This document shows, one piece after another, positions 17,287-26,993 of a stretch of DNA of 64,000 bases. Source of the DNA: Actinomycetota bacterium (GTDB taxonomy: Bacteria > Actinomycetota > Acidimicrobiia > Acidimicrobiales > Ilumatobacteraceae). Both the position numbers and the translations under genes were made by a program. The stretch covers positions 1 through 64,000 of the forward strand of contig JAFMFM010000002.1 in NCBI GenBank assembly GCA_017856115.1, in the 5' to 3' direction. The notes below the pieces were generated by a model that worked only from the letters and a program-made list of their open reading frames with translations, had not been told where the DNA came from and made no database searches. Within the stretch, counting starts at the first letter, position 1, and each line of letters opens with the position of its first letter.

Positions 17287-18771
17287 ACGCCAAGGTACCT
17301 GATCGGGCCATCGCCCGATGCCGCCGTGCTCCAACTTCAGGCCGCTGAGCACGCGATTGACGTGTTGTGATCGCCAGGTGAGCATGCGCTGGGCGAGTGG
17401 CAGGACGCGCTCGGGCGAGCGAAGTGGTGTTCGCCACGAGGCATCGGTTTGCAGGTCGAACGCAAGCCACTCACCGTTGCCGAATTGCACGTAGGCGGTG
17501 GTGGCATCGCGTTGTACGCAGAGGTGTTGGCGCTCCAAACGTCGGTCGTGCGGCCAGTTGAGCGCCGAGCCGGAGGTGTCGTTGCTGATGTACAACTGGC
17601 GCCAGTCGTATTCCCAGGAGGCCATCTCGCGCCACTCACCGGGCGTTTCGCCCGAGAGCCATGGCAGCAATGACCGACCGTCGCATTGTGCTGGGATCGG
17701 CGCGCCAATGAGCTCGCACAGCGTGGGGAGGATGTCCACGTTCTCCGTGAATGCATCGACGATGCGACCCTGGCCAGCATCGAGTTGTGGCGCGCGCACC
17801 ATCCCCACGATGTGGTAACTCTGCTCGAAGAAGCCCACCTTCTCGCGCAGACCATGGTCGCCGAGTTGCTCGCCGTGATCGGCCGTGATCACCACGACGG
17901 TGTCCTCCCAGTCGCCCCGCTCCCGAAGTACGGCGAAGACTCGCCCAAGGTGGTGATCCACCTCGCTGATCATTCCGTAGTACTGGGCGCGCATTCGACG
18001 CATTCCCGACTCAGTTCTCGGCGCCATCGTTTCGGGGAGTTGCATGACGGCATCGTGAAACCCGTGGCGATCGTCGCTCGGCACGATCGGCATGTCGACG
18101 GTCGCGGGGTCGTACTCGCGCGACCACCTACCGGCCGCACCGTACGGCGGATGCGGGCGAAGATACGAAAGGTGGGCGAACCACGGCGCATTGGCCGGAT
18201 TCACCTCGCGTGACTCGAGCCAGGTCAGGAAGTTGTCGGTGAGAAATGATGTGATGCTCAGCGATTCGTCCCGGTCGGGCTCGGATGTCAGCGCAGCGAC
18301 GTGATCGTCAGTCGTGTGACCATGCTCGCGCAGGTGTGTGAGCCACGGTGTGTACGGCTCGCTCAAGTCGAGCAACCAGTCGAAACCCGGCAGGACTCCC
18401 TGGTACGTGGACAAGCGGGGATCGGATGCATCCGTGGTCACTCGTGGGTCGATGCCCTGATCGGTATACCCAAGCAGCACCGGTGCATATCCGTGGCGAC
18501 GTGCCACTCGCGCAACGTTGTCGAATGCGTCATCGAGAGGTGAGCCGTTGAAACAGACGCGGTGATTCATGAGATACATGCCGGTGTACAAACTTGCCCT
18601 GCCGGGTGAGCATGGTGCCGCCTGACTGTAGTGACGCGCGAAGGTGGTGGCCTCACGCGCGAGCGCGTCGAGGTTCGGCGTGCGCACGACACGATGCCCG
18701 AGCGACGACAAACAATCGCCACGGAATTGATCCAGCGTGATGAGCAGGACGTTGGGGCGCACGTCCACCAT
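17275..18771 (-). CDS. Sulfatase-family hydrolase
   Basis: The 498-residue protein has the sulfatase core: metal ligands in ITLDQFRGD near the N-terminus, the formylglycine motif CSPGR at 54-58 and the ITADHGEQLGDHG metal site near residue 300. Cys54 must be converted to formylglycine for activity. The overall pattern also fits phosphonate monoester hydrolases and choline sulfatase-like members, so sulfate ester specificity is not certain. No signal peptide is seen. It starts 20 bases after the stop of the larger sulfatase, without a clear ribosome binding site. Confidence 0.8.
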   Translation of the reverse strand: MVDVRPNVLLITLDQFRGDCLSSLGHRVVRTPNLDALAREATTFARHYSQAAPCSPGRASLYTGMYLMNHRVCFNGSPLDDAFDNVARVARRHGYAPVLLGYTDQGIDPRVTTDASDPRLSTYQGVLPGFDWLLDLSEPYTPWLTHLREHGHTTDDHVAALTSEPDRDESLSITSFLTDNFLTWLESREVNPANAPWFAHLSYLRPHPPYGAAGRWSREYDPATVDMPIVPSDDRHGFHDAVMQLPETMAPRTESGMRRMRAQYYGMISEVDHHLGRVFAVLRERGDWEDTVVVITADHGEQLGDHGLREKVGFFEQSYHIVGMVRAPQLDAGQGRIVDAFTENVDILPTLCELIGAPIPAQCDGRSLLPWLSGETPGEWREMASWEYDWRQLYISNDTSGSALNWPHDRRLERQHLCVQRDATTAYVQFGNGEWLAFDLQTDASWRTPLRSPERVLPLAQRMLTWRSQHVNRVLSGLKLEHGGIGRWPDQVPWRSTH

Positions 18772-18791
18772 GTTGTCAGGTGCTGCGACAG

Positions 18792-21071
18792 CTACTGGGT
18801 GCCGAGTGCAGCGCGGTCCTCGCGGACCGGATCACGCCACGTCTTGCCTTCGGGCTCCACGATCACGCGGTGGAGTGCACCGGCGGTAAAGGCGAACGGC
18901 GCGTGCTCCTCGGCGATCACCGAGTGGCCACGCAGATAGCCCACGGTGAACCCAGCCGTGCCGTAGAAGAACGGCACGGTCATGGGAATCTCCGCAGCAC
19001 CGACTGGAAGATCGTCGTAATACAGCTCGACGTTGCCCTTGAATCGTGCGGTCATGGTGAACTCCACCACCAAGCGATGGGCACCGGCAGGTATCGGTAC
19101 GTTCGCAGCGGCAACGAAGGCCTGCAGGCCGAGGAAGTTGTGCACGTAGTGCAGTCGATTGTCGCGCACGTACACCGCGTAACCGGCAGACGCCGATCCG
19201 TGGGCACAGATGGCGCCGCTCACGCTTCCCGGTGAATTCACTTCGGCAACGATTCGGAAACCCCGATTGTGCAGGTTCGGCGCCACCGCTCGCGGCAGCG
19301 ACCCGATACCCGGTCGATACTCGTATCGCTCACGATGATGGCGTCGGTCGCCGAACTTGCCGGGCTGATTGTTGAGTGGCAGCACGCGATGCGCCTCTGC
19401 CTCGCGCCACCACAGTTCGATCATCTCCTGCAGTTTGTCGGGATGCTCGGCGGCGACGTTCCGCGACTCCGAACGATCCTGCTCGACGTGGTACAACTCC
19501 CATGCGTCCTTGTCGAAGGGAAGGTTGGGGTCGGAGCCGTCATAGGCAATGCCGGCCATCGGATGAAACACCACGGCCTTCCAGCCCTCGTGATACAGCG
19601 CACGCGAACCCATCATCTCGAAGTACTGGGTGAGATGTTTCGTTGGCGCGTCGGTGCGGGTGAGGGTGTGGGCGAAACTCACGCCCTCGATGGGTGACTG
19701 TTTCACACCGGCGATTACGTCCGGAGCCGTGATGTCCAGCAGTTCGAGCAGCGTGGGCATGAGGTCCACCGCGTGCGTGTACTGGTGTCGCACCTCGCCA
19801 CGTGCGGTGATTCCCTTCGGCCAGTGCACGATCAGCGGGTCGGTGACGCCACCCTCGTGTGTCTCGCGTTTCCAGCGCTTGAAGGGCGTGTTTCCCGCCC
19901 AGGCCCAGCCCCATGGATAGTGGTTGTGGGCGTCGGGAGTACCAAGCAGATCGATTCGCTTGAGGTTCTCTTCCAGGCTCTCGGGAACGAAGTTGAAGAA
20001 GAACACCTCGTTGTACGAACCCTTCGGTCCACCCTCGGCCGATGCCCCGTTGTCGCTCATCACGACGAAGATGGTGTTGTCGAACTCGCCGAGCGACTTC
20101 ACGTGATCGACGATGCGACCGACTTGAGCGTCCGTGTGCGTGAGGAATCCGGCGTACACCTCCATCATCCGCGAGTACAAACGGCGTTCGTCGGCACTGA
20201 GGGAGTCCCACGCCGGTACCCAGTGTGGTCGTTCACTCAGTTGTGTACCCGCGGGAATCAGCCCGGAGGCGAGTTGTCGCGTGAACACATCCTCGCGCCA
20301 CGCGTCCCAGCCGCTGTTGAACTGGTCGCGGTACGAGTCGATGAACGATCGCGGGGCCTGGTGCGGTGCATGGCACGCTCCCGGAGCGAACCACAAGAAA
20401 AAGGGTTTCGTCGGGTGAGCCGCACGGGCGTCGTTGATGAACAAGACCGCCTTGTCGGCCATGTCCTCGGTGAGGTGGTATCCCTCTTCGGGTGTGCGTG
20501 GTGGTTCGACTTCGTGATTGTCGTATACCAAGTCGGGGTGGAACTGATCGGTCTCGCCACCGAGGAAGCCGTAGAAACGTTCGAAGCCACGACCGAGTGG
20601 CCAGCGCCAACGTCGCGCACCCATCTGTTGTTCATGCGGTGGAGTGAGATGCCACTTGCCAACGGCGAACGTGGAGTATCCGTTGCGCACGAGAATCTCC
20701 GAGATCATTCCGTCTTCGTGCGACATCTCCGCGTTGTAACCGGGGAAACCCGAGGTGCGGTCGGCGATTCGTGCCATGCCAACGCTGTGATGGTTGCGAC
20801 CCGTCAGCAACGCAGCGCGGGTTGGCGAGCACAGGGCGGTGGTGTGGTAGTTGCTGTAACGCAAACCGCCGGCGGCGAGCGCATCAAACGTCGGCGTACG
20901 AATGTCGCTGCCGTAGCAACCGAACTGTGCGAATCCAACGTCGTCGAGCAGCACTACCACGATGTTCGGTGAACCTGGTCGTGCCACCTCGAGATCCGGC
21001 CACCATGGCGTGGAATCGTCGAAGGTCCTGCCGATGGTGCCACCGAACGTCGGGCGTGTGGATTGGGCCAT
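18792..21071 (-). CDS. Arylsulfatase, AtsA type
   Basis: The 759-residue protein matches long bacterial arylsulfatases. It has metal ligands in VVLLDDVGFAQFGCYG, the formylglycine motif CSPTR at 81-85 followed by AALLTGRNHH, and a C-terminal beta-rich extension of about 200 residues typical of the AtsA group. No signal peptide is evident. The start at ATG 21071 is chosen because TACCGT lies seven bases upstream and the protein motifs start soon after. A formylglycine-generating enzyme or anaerobic maturase is not present in the window. Confidence 0.85.
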   Translation of the reverse strand: MAQSTRPTFGGTIGRTFDDSTPWWPDLEVARPGSPNIVVVLLDDVGFAQFGCYGSDIRTPTFDALAAGGLRYSNYHTTALCSPTRAALLTGRNHHSVGMARIADRTSGFPGYNAEMSHEDGMISEILVRNGYSTFAVGKWHLTPPHEQQMGARRWRWPLGRGFERFYGFLGGETDQFHPDLVYDNHEVEPPRTPEEGYHLTEDMADKAVLFINDARAAHPTKPFFLWFAPGACHAPHQAPRSFIDSYRDQFNSGWDAWREDVFTRQLASGLIPAGTQLSERPHWVPAWDSLSADERRLYSRMMEVYAGFLTHTDAQVGRIVDHVKSLGEFDNTIFVVMSDNGASAEGGPKGSYNEVFFFNFVPESLEENLKRIDLLGTPDAHNHYPWGWAWAGNTPFKRWKRETHEGGVTDPLIVHWPKGITARGEVRHQYTHAVDLMPTLLELLDITAPDVIAGVKQSPIEGVSFAHTLTRTDAPTKHLTQYFEMMGSRALYHEGWKAVVFHPMAGIAYDGSDPNLPFDKDAWELYHVEQDRSESRNVAAEHPDKLQEMIELWWREAEAHRVLPLNNQPGKFGDRRHHRERYEYRPGIGSLPRAVAPNLHNRGFRIVAEVNSPGSVSGAICAHGSASAGYAVYVRDNRLHYVHNFLGLQAFVAAANVPIPAGAHRLVVEFTMTARFKGNVELYYDDLPVGAAEIPMTVPFFYGTAGFTVGYLRGHSVIAEEHAPFAFTAGALHRVIVEPEGKTWRDPVREDRAALGTQ

Positions 21072-21078
21072 GGCAGCA

Positions 21079-21084
21079 ACGGTA
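21079..21084 (-). promoter_or_regulatory. -10 box of the sulfatase operon
   Basis: TACCGT on the minus strand lies seven bases before ATG 21071 with no ribosome binding site, predicting a leaderless mRNA for the two sulfatase genes. Confidence 0.5.
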
Positions 21085-21230
21085 GTAAGAGGACTGACGT
21101 CGCAGCGAGGTGGGCCTAGGGTGAACGACGAGCTGGGTTGCGCGTGGCCTCGTTCTGCGAAGCAAACGAGCGGTGACTGCTGGCTCCCCACTACCTTGGA
21201 AGGTCAACGAACGAATAGGGGGAATACGTA

Positions 21231-22076
21231 ATGAGCCGCATCGTTAAGGCAGCGCTGTTGCAGACCGACTGGCCCGGCAGCAAGGACGAAATGATCGACA
21301 AGCACGAAGTTGCGGCACGGGAAGCGGCCAAACAGGGCGCCCAGATCATGTGTTTCCAGGAGTTGTTCTACGGACCGTACTTCTGCCAGGTGCAGGATGC
21401 ACAGTATTACGACTACACCGAGTACATCCCCGACGGCCCGACAACAAAGCGCTTCCAGAGCATCGCCAAAGAGCTGGGGATGGTGCTGGTACTGCCGATG
21501 TACGAGATCGTGCAGCCCGGTCTGTATTACAACACCGCCGCGGTGATCGATGCCGACGGTCGTTACCTCGGCAAGTACCGCAAGCAGCACATTCCGCAGG
21601 TGAAGGGGTTCTGGGAGAAGTTCTACTTCACGCCGGGTACCGATGGTTATCCCGTGTTTGAAACCGCGGTGGGCAGGGTTGGTGTCTACATCTGTTACGA
21701 CCGACACTTCCCGGAAGGTTGGCGAGCGCTCGGCCTGAACGGAGCGGAGATCGTGTTCAATCCGTCGGCAACCAGTCGCGGACTGTCCGAGTACATCTGG
21801 CGTCTTGAGCAACCCGCCTCCGCCGTGGCGAACATGTATTACGTCGGAGCGATCAACCGCGTGGGTATCGAGAGCGAGTACGGCGACGACGACTTCTATG
21901 GCCAGAGTTACTTCGTGGATCCGGAAGGCAAGTTCGTGGGTGAGGTTGGCGACCCGCACAAGCCCGAGCTCATCGTCCGCGACCTCGACATGGACAAGAT
22001 AAAGATGGTGCGCGACCGCTGGGCGTTCTACCGCGATCGTCGCCCCGATGCCTACCCGGAACTCGTTCGGCGATAA
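21231..22076 (+). CDS. Nitrilase-superfamily N-carbamoyl-beta-alanine amidohydrolase
   Basis: The 281-residue enzyme carries the Glu-Lys-Cys triad of the nitrilase superfamily: E44 in FQELFYGPYF, K118 in YRKQHIPQV and C155 in YICYDRHFPEG. The subfamily fits beta-ureidopropionase/N-carbamoylputrescine amidase. Next to dihydropyrimidinase it should cleave N-carbamoyl-beta-alanine to beta-alanine, CO2 and ammonia, the third step of reductive pyrimidine breakdown. AGGGGGA seven bases upstream supports ATG 21231. It is the first gene of an eight-gene plus-strand operon. Confidence 0.85.
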   Translation: MSRIVKAALLQTDWPGSKDEMIDKHEVAAREAAKQGAQIMCFQELFYGPYFCQVQDAQYYDYTEYIPDGPTTKRFQSIAKELGMVLVLPMYEIVQPGLYYNTAAVIDADGRYLGKYRKQHIPQVKGFWEKFYFTPGTDGYPVFETAVGRVGVYICYDRHFPEGWRALGLNGAEIVFNPSATSRGLSEYIWRLEQPASAVANMYYVGAINRVGIESEYGDDDFYGQSYFVDPEGKFVGEVGDPHKPELIVRDLDMDKIKMVRDRWAFYRDRRPDAYPELVRR

Positions 22077-22088
22077 GGAGACACCACG

Positions 22089-23513
22089 ATGGCCCGCACA
22101 CTCATCAAGAACGGCACCGTCATCAGCCCCACGGGGCGACACGAACAAGACGTATTGATCGACGGTGAGATCATCGTCGCCCTATACGCGCGAGGTCAGG
22201 CCGACGCCATGGGTGTAACTGCCGACAAGGTGATCGACGCCAAGGGCAAGTACGTGGTGCCCGGTGGTATCGACGTGCACACGCACATGGAGCTGCCGTT
22301 CGGTGGCACGGCAGCCGTCGACACGTTCGAGACGGGAACGATCGCAGCAGCGTGGGGTGGAGTCACCACCATCGTGGACATGGCCCTGCAGCGCTACAAC
22401 GAGAACGTGCAGCTCGGCCTGGCGGAGTGGCATCGCAAGGCCGGCGGCAACTGTGCGGTGGACTACGCGTTCCACCAGATCATCGGAGGCATCGACGAGC
22501 AGGCCCTGAAGGACATGACGTACCTCGTGGACCATGAGGGCGTAACGAGCTTCAAGTTGTTCATGGCGTACCCGGGCGTGTTCTACAGCGACGACGGCCA
22601 GATCCTGCGGGCGATGCAGACGGCATCCGAGAACGGCGCCATGATCATGATGCACGCCGAGAACGGAATCGCCATCGACGTGCTCGTTCAGCAGTACCTG
22701 GCGCGCGGCGAAACGGATCCGAAGTACCACTCGTACTCGCGCCCGAGCCTCCTCGAAGGGGAGGCCACGCATCGCGCCATCATGCTGTCCAAGGTCGCCG
22801 GCAACGTGCCGTTGTACATCGTGCACATGTCGGCCTCGGAGGCGCTCAACGAGGTTGCGGCAGCACAGCACGAGGGTCTCAACGTGTTCGCCGAGACGTG
22901 TCCGCAATACCTCTATATGACGCTGGAGGACCACCTTGCTCGTCCCGGGTTCGAGGGCGCCAAGTTCGTGTGTTCGCCGCCGATTCGTTCGAAGCACGAC
23001 CATCACCATCATCACGCCGACCTTTGGAAGGGTTTGCGGATGAACGAATTGGCAATCGTCTCCACCGACCACTGTCCGTTCTGCATGAAGGACCAGAAGG
23101 AATTGGGTCTCGGAAACTTCTCCAAGATTCCCAACGGCATGGGCGGCGTGGAGCACCGCATGGAGTTGATCTACCAGGGCGTCGTCATGGGTGAGATTTC
23201 ACTCGAGCGCTGGGTGGAAACCTGCGCCACCACACCGGCACGCATGTTCGGCATGTATCCGCAAAAGGGCATCATCGCCCCGGGATCCGACGCCGACATC
23301 CTGGTGTGGGATCCGACGAAGAAGACCAAGATCGGCATCAACGACAAGCACCACATGAACATGGATCACTCGTCGTGGGAAGGCACGGAGATCGACGGAA
23401 AGGTCGACACCGTTCTGTCGCGCGGCATGGTGGTGATCGAGAACGACAAGTTCCACGGTCGCAAGGGACACGGCAAGTTCATCAAGCGTGGTTTGAGCCA
23501 GTACCTGCACTAG
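22089..23513 (+). CDS. hydA: Dihydropyrimidinase (hydantoinase)
   Basis: The 474-residue amidohydrolase has the binuclear metal site expected of D-hydantoinases: H64 and H66 in DVHTHMELPF, carbamylated K156 in TSFKLFMAYPG, H189 in MHAEN, H246 in VHMSAS and D327 in STDHCPF. It should hydrolyse dihydrouracil to N-carbamoyl-beta-alanine in the cytoplasm. It starts 12 bases after the ureidopropionase gene, behind AAGGAG. A native run of five histidines occurs at 305-309; it is embedded in a conserved region and looks natural. Confidence 0.9.
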   Translation: MARTLIKNGTVISPTGRHEQDVLIDGEIIVALYARGQADAMGVTADKVIDAKGKYVVPGGIDVHTHMELPFGGTAAVDTFETGTIAAAWGGVTTIVDMALQRYNENVQLGLAEWHRKAGGNCAVDYAFHQIIGGIDEQALKDMTYLVDHEGVTSFKLFMAYPGVFYSDDGQILRAMQTASENGAMIMMHAENGIAIDVLVQQYLARGETDPKYHSYSRPSLLEGEATHRAIMLSKVAGNVPLYIVHMSASEALNEVAAAQHEGLNVFAETCPQYLYMTLEDHLARPGFEGAKFVCSPPIRSKHDHHHHHADLWKGLRMNELAIVSTDHCPFCMKDQKELGLGNFSKIPNGMGGVEHRMELIYQGVVMGEISLERWVETCATTPARMFGMYPQKGIIAPGSDADILVWDPTKKTKIGINDKHHMNMDHSSWEGTEIDGKVDTVLSRGMVVIENDKFHGRKGHGKFIKRGLSQYLH

Positions 23514-23604
23514 TCGGTGCGGAGTCAACGAGCCGAGCGGAGCCAAAGAGTCAATCAGTAAACGACAAACCAACGTCAATACCAGAAACGAACGGGAGCA
23601 ACGA

Positions 23605-25089
23605 ATGAATCGCATCGGTCATTGGGTAAACAACAAGGTGGTGCTCGGAACTTCGGGGCGCTCTGGTGTGGTCTTCAACCCCGCAACGGGTGAACAGCAG
23701 GCGGCGGTGGACTTTGCCAACGTGAGCGAACTCGACGCGGTGGTTGCCGCATCCAAGGCGGCGTTGCCTGCATGGCGATCGACATCGTTGTCACGACGGG
23801 CAGAAATCATGTTCCGCATGCGCGAGTTGGTGGACGCCAACCGGAAGGAAATCGCCAACATCGTTTCACTCGAGCACGGCAAGGTTCCTGCGGACGCAAT
23901 GGGCGAGTTGGCTCGTGGACTGGAGAACATCGAGTTTGCCTGCGGTATCCCCGCGCTGCTGAAGGGCGGGTACTCCGAACAGGCGGCCGGTGGGGTGGAC
24001 GTGTACTCCATTCGTCAACCGCTCGGCGTCGTCGCCGGAATCACACCGTTCAACTTCCCGGCGATGGTGCCGATGTGGATGTTCGCCAACGCAATCATGT
24101 GCGGCAACACCTTCGTGTTGAAGCCGAGCGAGAAGGATCCGTCGGCATCGATGTTCATCGCCGACTTGCTGCGTCAAGCGGGTCTGCCCGATGGCGTCTT
24201 CAACGTGGTGCACGGCGACAAGGTGGCGGTGGATCGTCTGCTCGAGCATCCAGACATCGCCGCGGTGTCGTTCGTCGGCTCGACCCCGATCGCCAAGTAC
24301 GTCTACGAGACTGGAACCCGAAACGGCAAGCGCGTACAGGCACTGGGTGGCGCAAAGAATCACATGCTGGTGTTGCCCGACGCCGATCTCGACATGGCGG
24401 CCGACGCCGCTGTGAGTGCGGCCTACGGTTCGTCGGGTGAGCGTTGCATGGCGGTATCGGTCGTAGCGGCAGTCGACTCGATTGCGGACCAACTGATCGA
24501 AAAAATCACCTCGCGCGTCCCGAACATCAAGGTGGGTCCCGGTACGGACCCGTCCGCAGAAATGGGGCCACTCATCACCCGTGAGCATCGCGACAAGGTG
24601 GCGGGCTACGTGCGCAACGCCGCCGGCGAAGGCGCCAAGGTGGTCATCGATGGCACCGCGAAGGCAAACGATGCCGGTTTCTTCCTCGACCCGAGCCTCA
24701 TCGACGGCGCCAAGCCCGGCATGAAGTGCTACGACGAAGAAATCTTCGGACCGGTCTTGGTAGTTACCCGCGTGGAGGGATACGAAGCCGGACTCAAGTT
24801 GATCAACGACAATCCCTACGGCAACGGAACCGCCATCTTCACTCGTGACGGTGGCGTGGCTCGACAGTTCCAGTTCGACGTGCAGGTCGGCATGGTGGGC
24901 GTCAACGTACCCATCCCCGTGCCGGTGTCGTACTACTCGTTCGGTGGGTGGAAGGCGAGTTTGTTCGGTGATCAGCACATGTACGGCCCGGAGGGCGTCA
25001 ACTTCTTCACGCGCGGCAAGGTGGTGACGTCACGCTGGCCCGATCCACGTACGTCGTCGGTGAACCTCGGCTTCCCACAGAACCGCTGA
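23605..25089 (+). CDS. mmsA: Methylmalonate/malonate semialdehyde dehydrogenase
   Basis: The 494-residue aldehyde dehydrogenase has catalytic C281 in GSSGERCMAVS and the family-specific GGAKNHM at 248-254. These are features of CoA-acylating methylmalonate semialdehyde dehydrogenase. In this operon the likely substrate is malonate semialdehyde from beta-alanine, giving acetyl-CoA, CO2 and NADH. A ribosome binding site (GGGAGC) precedes ATG 23605. The 91 bases before it show no terminator, so it is probably cotranscribed with hydA. Confidence 0.9.
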   Translation: MNRIGHWVNNKVVLGTSGRSGVVFNPATGEQQAAVDFANVSELDAVVAASKAALPAWRSTSLSRRAEIMFRMRELVDANRKEIANIVSLEHGKVPADAMGELARGLENIEFACGIPALLKGGYSEQAAGGVDVYSIRQPLGVVAGITPFNFPAMVPMWMFANAIMCGNTFVLKPSEKDPSASMFIADLLRQAGLPDGVFNVVHGDKVAVDRLLEHPDIAAVSFVGSTPIAKYVYETGTRNGKRVQALGGAKNHMLVLPDADLDMAADAAVSAAYGSSGERCMAVSVVAAVDSIADQLIEKITSRVPNIKVGPGTDPSAEMGPLITREHRDKVAGYVRNAAGEGAKVVIDGTAKANDAGFFLDPSLIDGAKPGMKCYDEEIFGPVLVVTRVEGYEAGLKLINDNPYGNGTAIFTRDGGVARQFQFDVQVGMVGVNVPIPVPVSYYSFGGWKASLFGDQHMYGPEGVNFFTRGKVVTSRWPDPRTSSVNLGFPQNR

Positions 25090-25098
25090 GGTATCGAC

Positions 25099-26115
25099 AT
25101 GGACATCGGCGTCGTCCTGCAGACCACCCCGCCCGCATCGCGGGTGATCGATCTGGCCAAGAAGGCGGAAATGTACGGAATGACGCACGTTTGGACCTTC
25201 GACAGCCACATCCTGTGGGAAGAGCCGTACGTGATCTACAGCCAAATCCTCGCGCAAACCAACAACGTGATCGTCGGCCCGATGGTGACCAATCCGGCCA
25301 CCCGCGATTGGACGGTGACCGCCAGCACGTACGCGACACTCAACGAGATGTACGGAAATCGAACGGTGTGCGGCATCGGCCGTGGCGATAGCGCGGTTCG
25401 CGTTACCAACGGGAAACCCACCACGCTTGCCACACTGCGCGAGAGCATCCACGTGATTCGCGAACTCGCCAACGGGCGAGGCGTGGAATACAACGGCTCC
25501 ACCATCCGGTTCCCGTGGGCGAGCAAGAGTCGATGCGAAGTGTGGGTGGCGGCGTACGGACCGAAGGCATTGCAACTTACCGGTGAAGTGGGTGACGGGT
25601 TCATCCTGCAGTTGGCCGATTTGTCGATTGCGGAGTGGACGATCTCAGCGGTACGCAAGGCAGCAAAGGACGCGGGTCGCGACCCGCGGAGCGTGAAGAT
25701 TTGCGTTGCCGCACCCGCGTACGTGGGCACCGACATGGCGTACATGCGCGACCAATGTCGTTGGTTCGGTGGGATGGTGGGCAACCACGTGGCCGACATC
25801 GTTGCGCGCTACGGCGAGAACTCTTCGGTACCCAAGGCGTTGACGGACTACATCAAGGGACGGCAGGGGTACGACTACAACGAGCACGGTCGGGCGGGCA
25901 ACAGCCACACCACCTTCGTCCCCGACGAGATCGTCGACCGATTCTGCATCCTCGGCAGACCCGAGGAGCACGTTCGTCGGCTGAAGGAACTGGAGGCACT
26001 CGGGGTGGATCAGTTCGCCATCTACCTGCAGCACGACGGCAAGGACCAAACACTCGAGGCCTACGGCGAACGCATCATGCCCGCCATTGCGGAGTTGGCT
26101 CGCGCCAAGCAATGA
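25099..26115 (+). CDS. LLM-class flavin/F420-dependent oxidoreductase
   Basis: The 338-residue protein has the luciferase-like monooxygenase TIM barrel. It starts MDIGVVLQTTPP, with DSHILWEEPY near residue 40, GIGRGDSAVR near 95 and a late GRPEEHVRRL. It resembles the TIGR03842-type F420-dependent family, which I recall next to hydantoinases. It lies ten bases after mmsA and overlaps the next permease gene as ATGA, so it is a fixed part of this operon. No dihydropyrimidine dehydrogenase is encoded in the window. The enzyme could therefore act on the pyrimidine ring, but the reaction is unknown. Confidence 0.75.
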   Translation: MDIGVVLQTTPPASRVIDLAKKAEMYGMTHVWTFDSHILWEEPYVIYSQILAQTNNVIVGPMVTNPATRDWTVTASTYATLNEMYGNRTVCGIGRGDSAVRVTNGKPTTLATLRESIHVIRELANGRGVEYNGSTIRFPWASKSRCEVWVAAYGPKALQLTGEVGDGFILQLADLSIAEWTISAVRKAAKDAGRDPRSVKICVAAPAYVGTDMAYMRDQCRWFGGMVGNHVADIVARYGENSSVPKALTDYIKGRQGYDYNEHGRAGNSHTTFVPDEIVDRFCILGRPEEHVRRLKELEALGVDQFAIYLQHDGKDQTLEAYGERIMPAIAELARAKQ

Positions 26116-26993
26116 TTGCGCTCGCTCGTCGTGCTGCCTACAGAACGGCGATGTTCCTCGTTGCGCTCGCCTTGGTGGTGGTGATCTGGGAGACGTACAA
26201 GGCACTCGGACCCGTTGACGGGGGGAAATTGCTCGGTGTTCGGATTCTTCCGCGCACCAGTGAGTACGCAATGCCGCACGTGTGGGATATGTTCTCACGA
26301 TTCGGTCGTCCCGAAGTTCGTGGCTCGGATCGAACGGTTTTTGCATCGGTTCTGTCCGGTGCGTGGTTCTCGTTCCGATTGAGTGTCGCAGGGTTCGTGC
26401 TGGGCGGCGTGATCGGTGTCGGCCTCGCGGTGGTGATGGCGCGCTTCAAGTTGGTGCAGCGGGGAGTGTTGCCGTATCTCGTGGTGTCGCAGACGGTGCC
26501 GCTCATTGCTCTGGCGCCGCTGGTGGTGAGTTGGGGCGGCAAGTTGGAAGTGGGACCCCTCGTGTGGCCACGTTGGCTCTCCGCCTCCGTTCTCGGGGCA
26601 TTCTTGGCGTTCTTCCCAATCGCCGTCGGGACGTTGCGGGGTCTGGCTGCCGCGCCGGCGGCGTCGGTGGAGTTGATGCAGAGTTACGCGGCATCGTGGA
26701 GCAAGACGCTCGTCAAGTTGAAGTTTCCGACCGCGATTCCCTACATGGTTCCCGCATTTCGCCTGGGAGCGTCGGCGTCGGTCATTGGCGTGGTCGTGGC
26801 CGAAATCTCCACGGGCCTGAAGGGTGGCATCGGTCGACTCATCATCGAATACGCCCGCGAGGCAACGGGCGACCCCGCAAAGGTGTACACGGCAATCTTC
26901 GGAGCGGCTGCACTCGGGCTCACCATGGCCGGCGTGGTGGTGGCGGTGGATGTGTTCGTCATGCGAAATCGACCCAAGGAGAGCATCACGTGA
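26112..26993 (+). CDS. NMT1-type ABC importer, permease 1
   Basis: The 293-residue membrane protein is a SsuC/ThiX-like permease of the nitrate/taurine/pyrimidine-precursor importer class. It has several hydrophobic helices and a cytoplasmic EAA-like loop (ELMQSYAASWSKTLVKLKFP near residue 195). Its start overlaps the oxidoreductase stop (ATGA). Its own stop overlaps the GTG start of the ATPase. A second, different permease follows the ATPase, so the channel is probably a heterodimer. Confidence 0.8.
   Translation: MIALARRAAYRTAMFLVALALVVVIWETYKALGPVDGGKLLGVRILPRTSEYAMPHVWDMFSRFGRPEVRGSDRTVFASVLSGAWFSFRLSVAGFVLGGVIGVGLAVVMARFKLVQRGVLPYLVVSQTVPLIALAPLVVSWGGKLEVGPLVWPRWLSASVLGAFLAFFPIAVGTLRGLAAAPAASVELMQSYAASWSKTLVKLKFPTAIPYMVPAFRLGASASVIGVVVAEISTGLKGGIGRLIIEYAREATGDPAKVYTAIFGAAALGLTMAGVVVAVDVFVMRNRPKESIT

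Noticed and set aside
21192-21204. ACCTT-GG-AAGGT inverted repeat upstream of the pyrimidine operon as an operator
   Set aside because: The arms are only five bases, the spacer is two and no second copy is seen; chance is likely. TACCTT within it could still be a -10 box.
22989-23018. Five-histidine run in dihydropyrimidinase as a cloning tag or contamination
   Set aside because: It lies inside a conserved internal segment of a normal-length enzyme, with no vector sequence around it.
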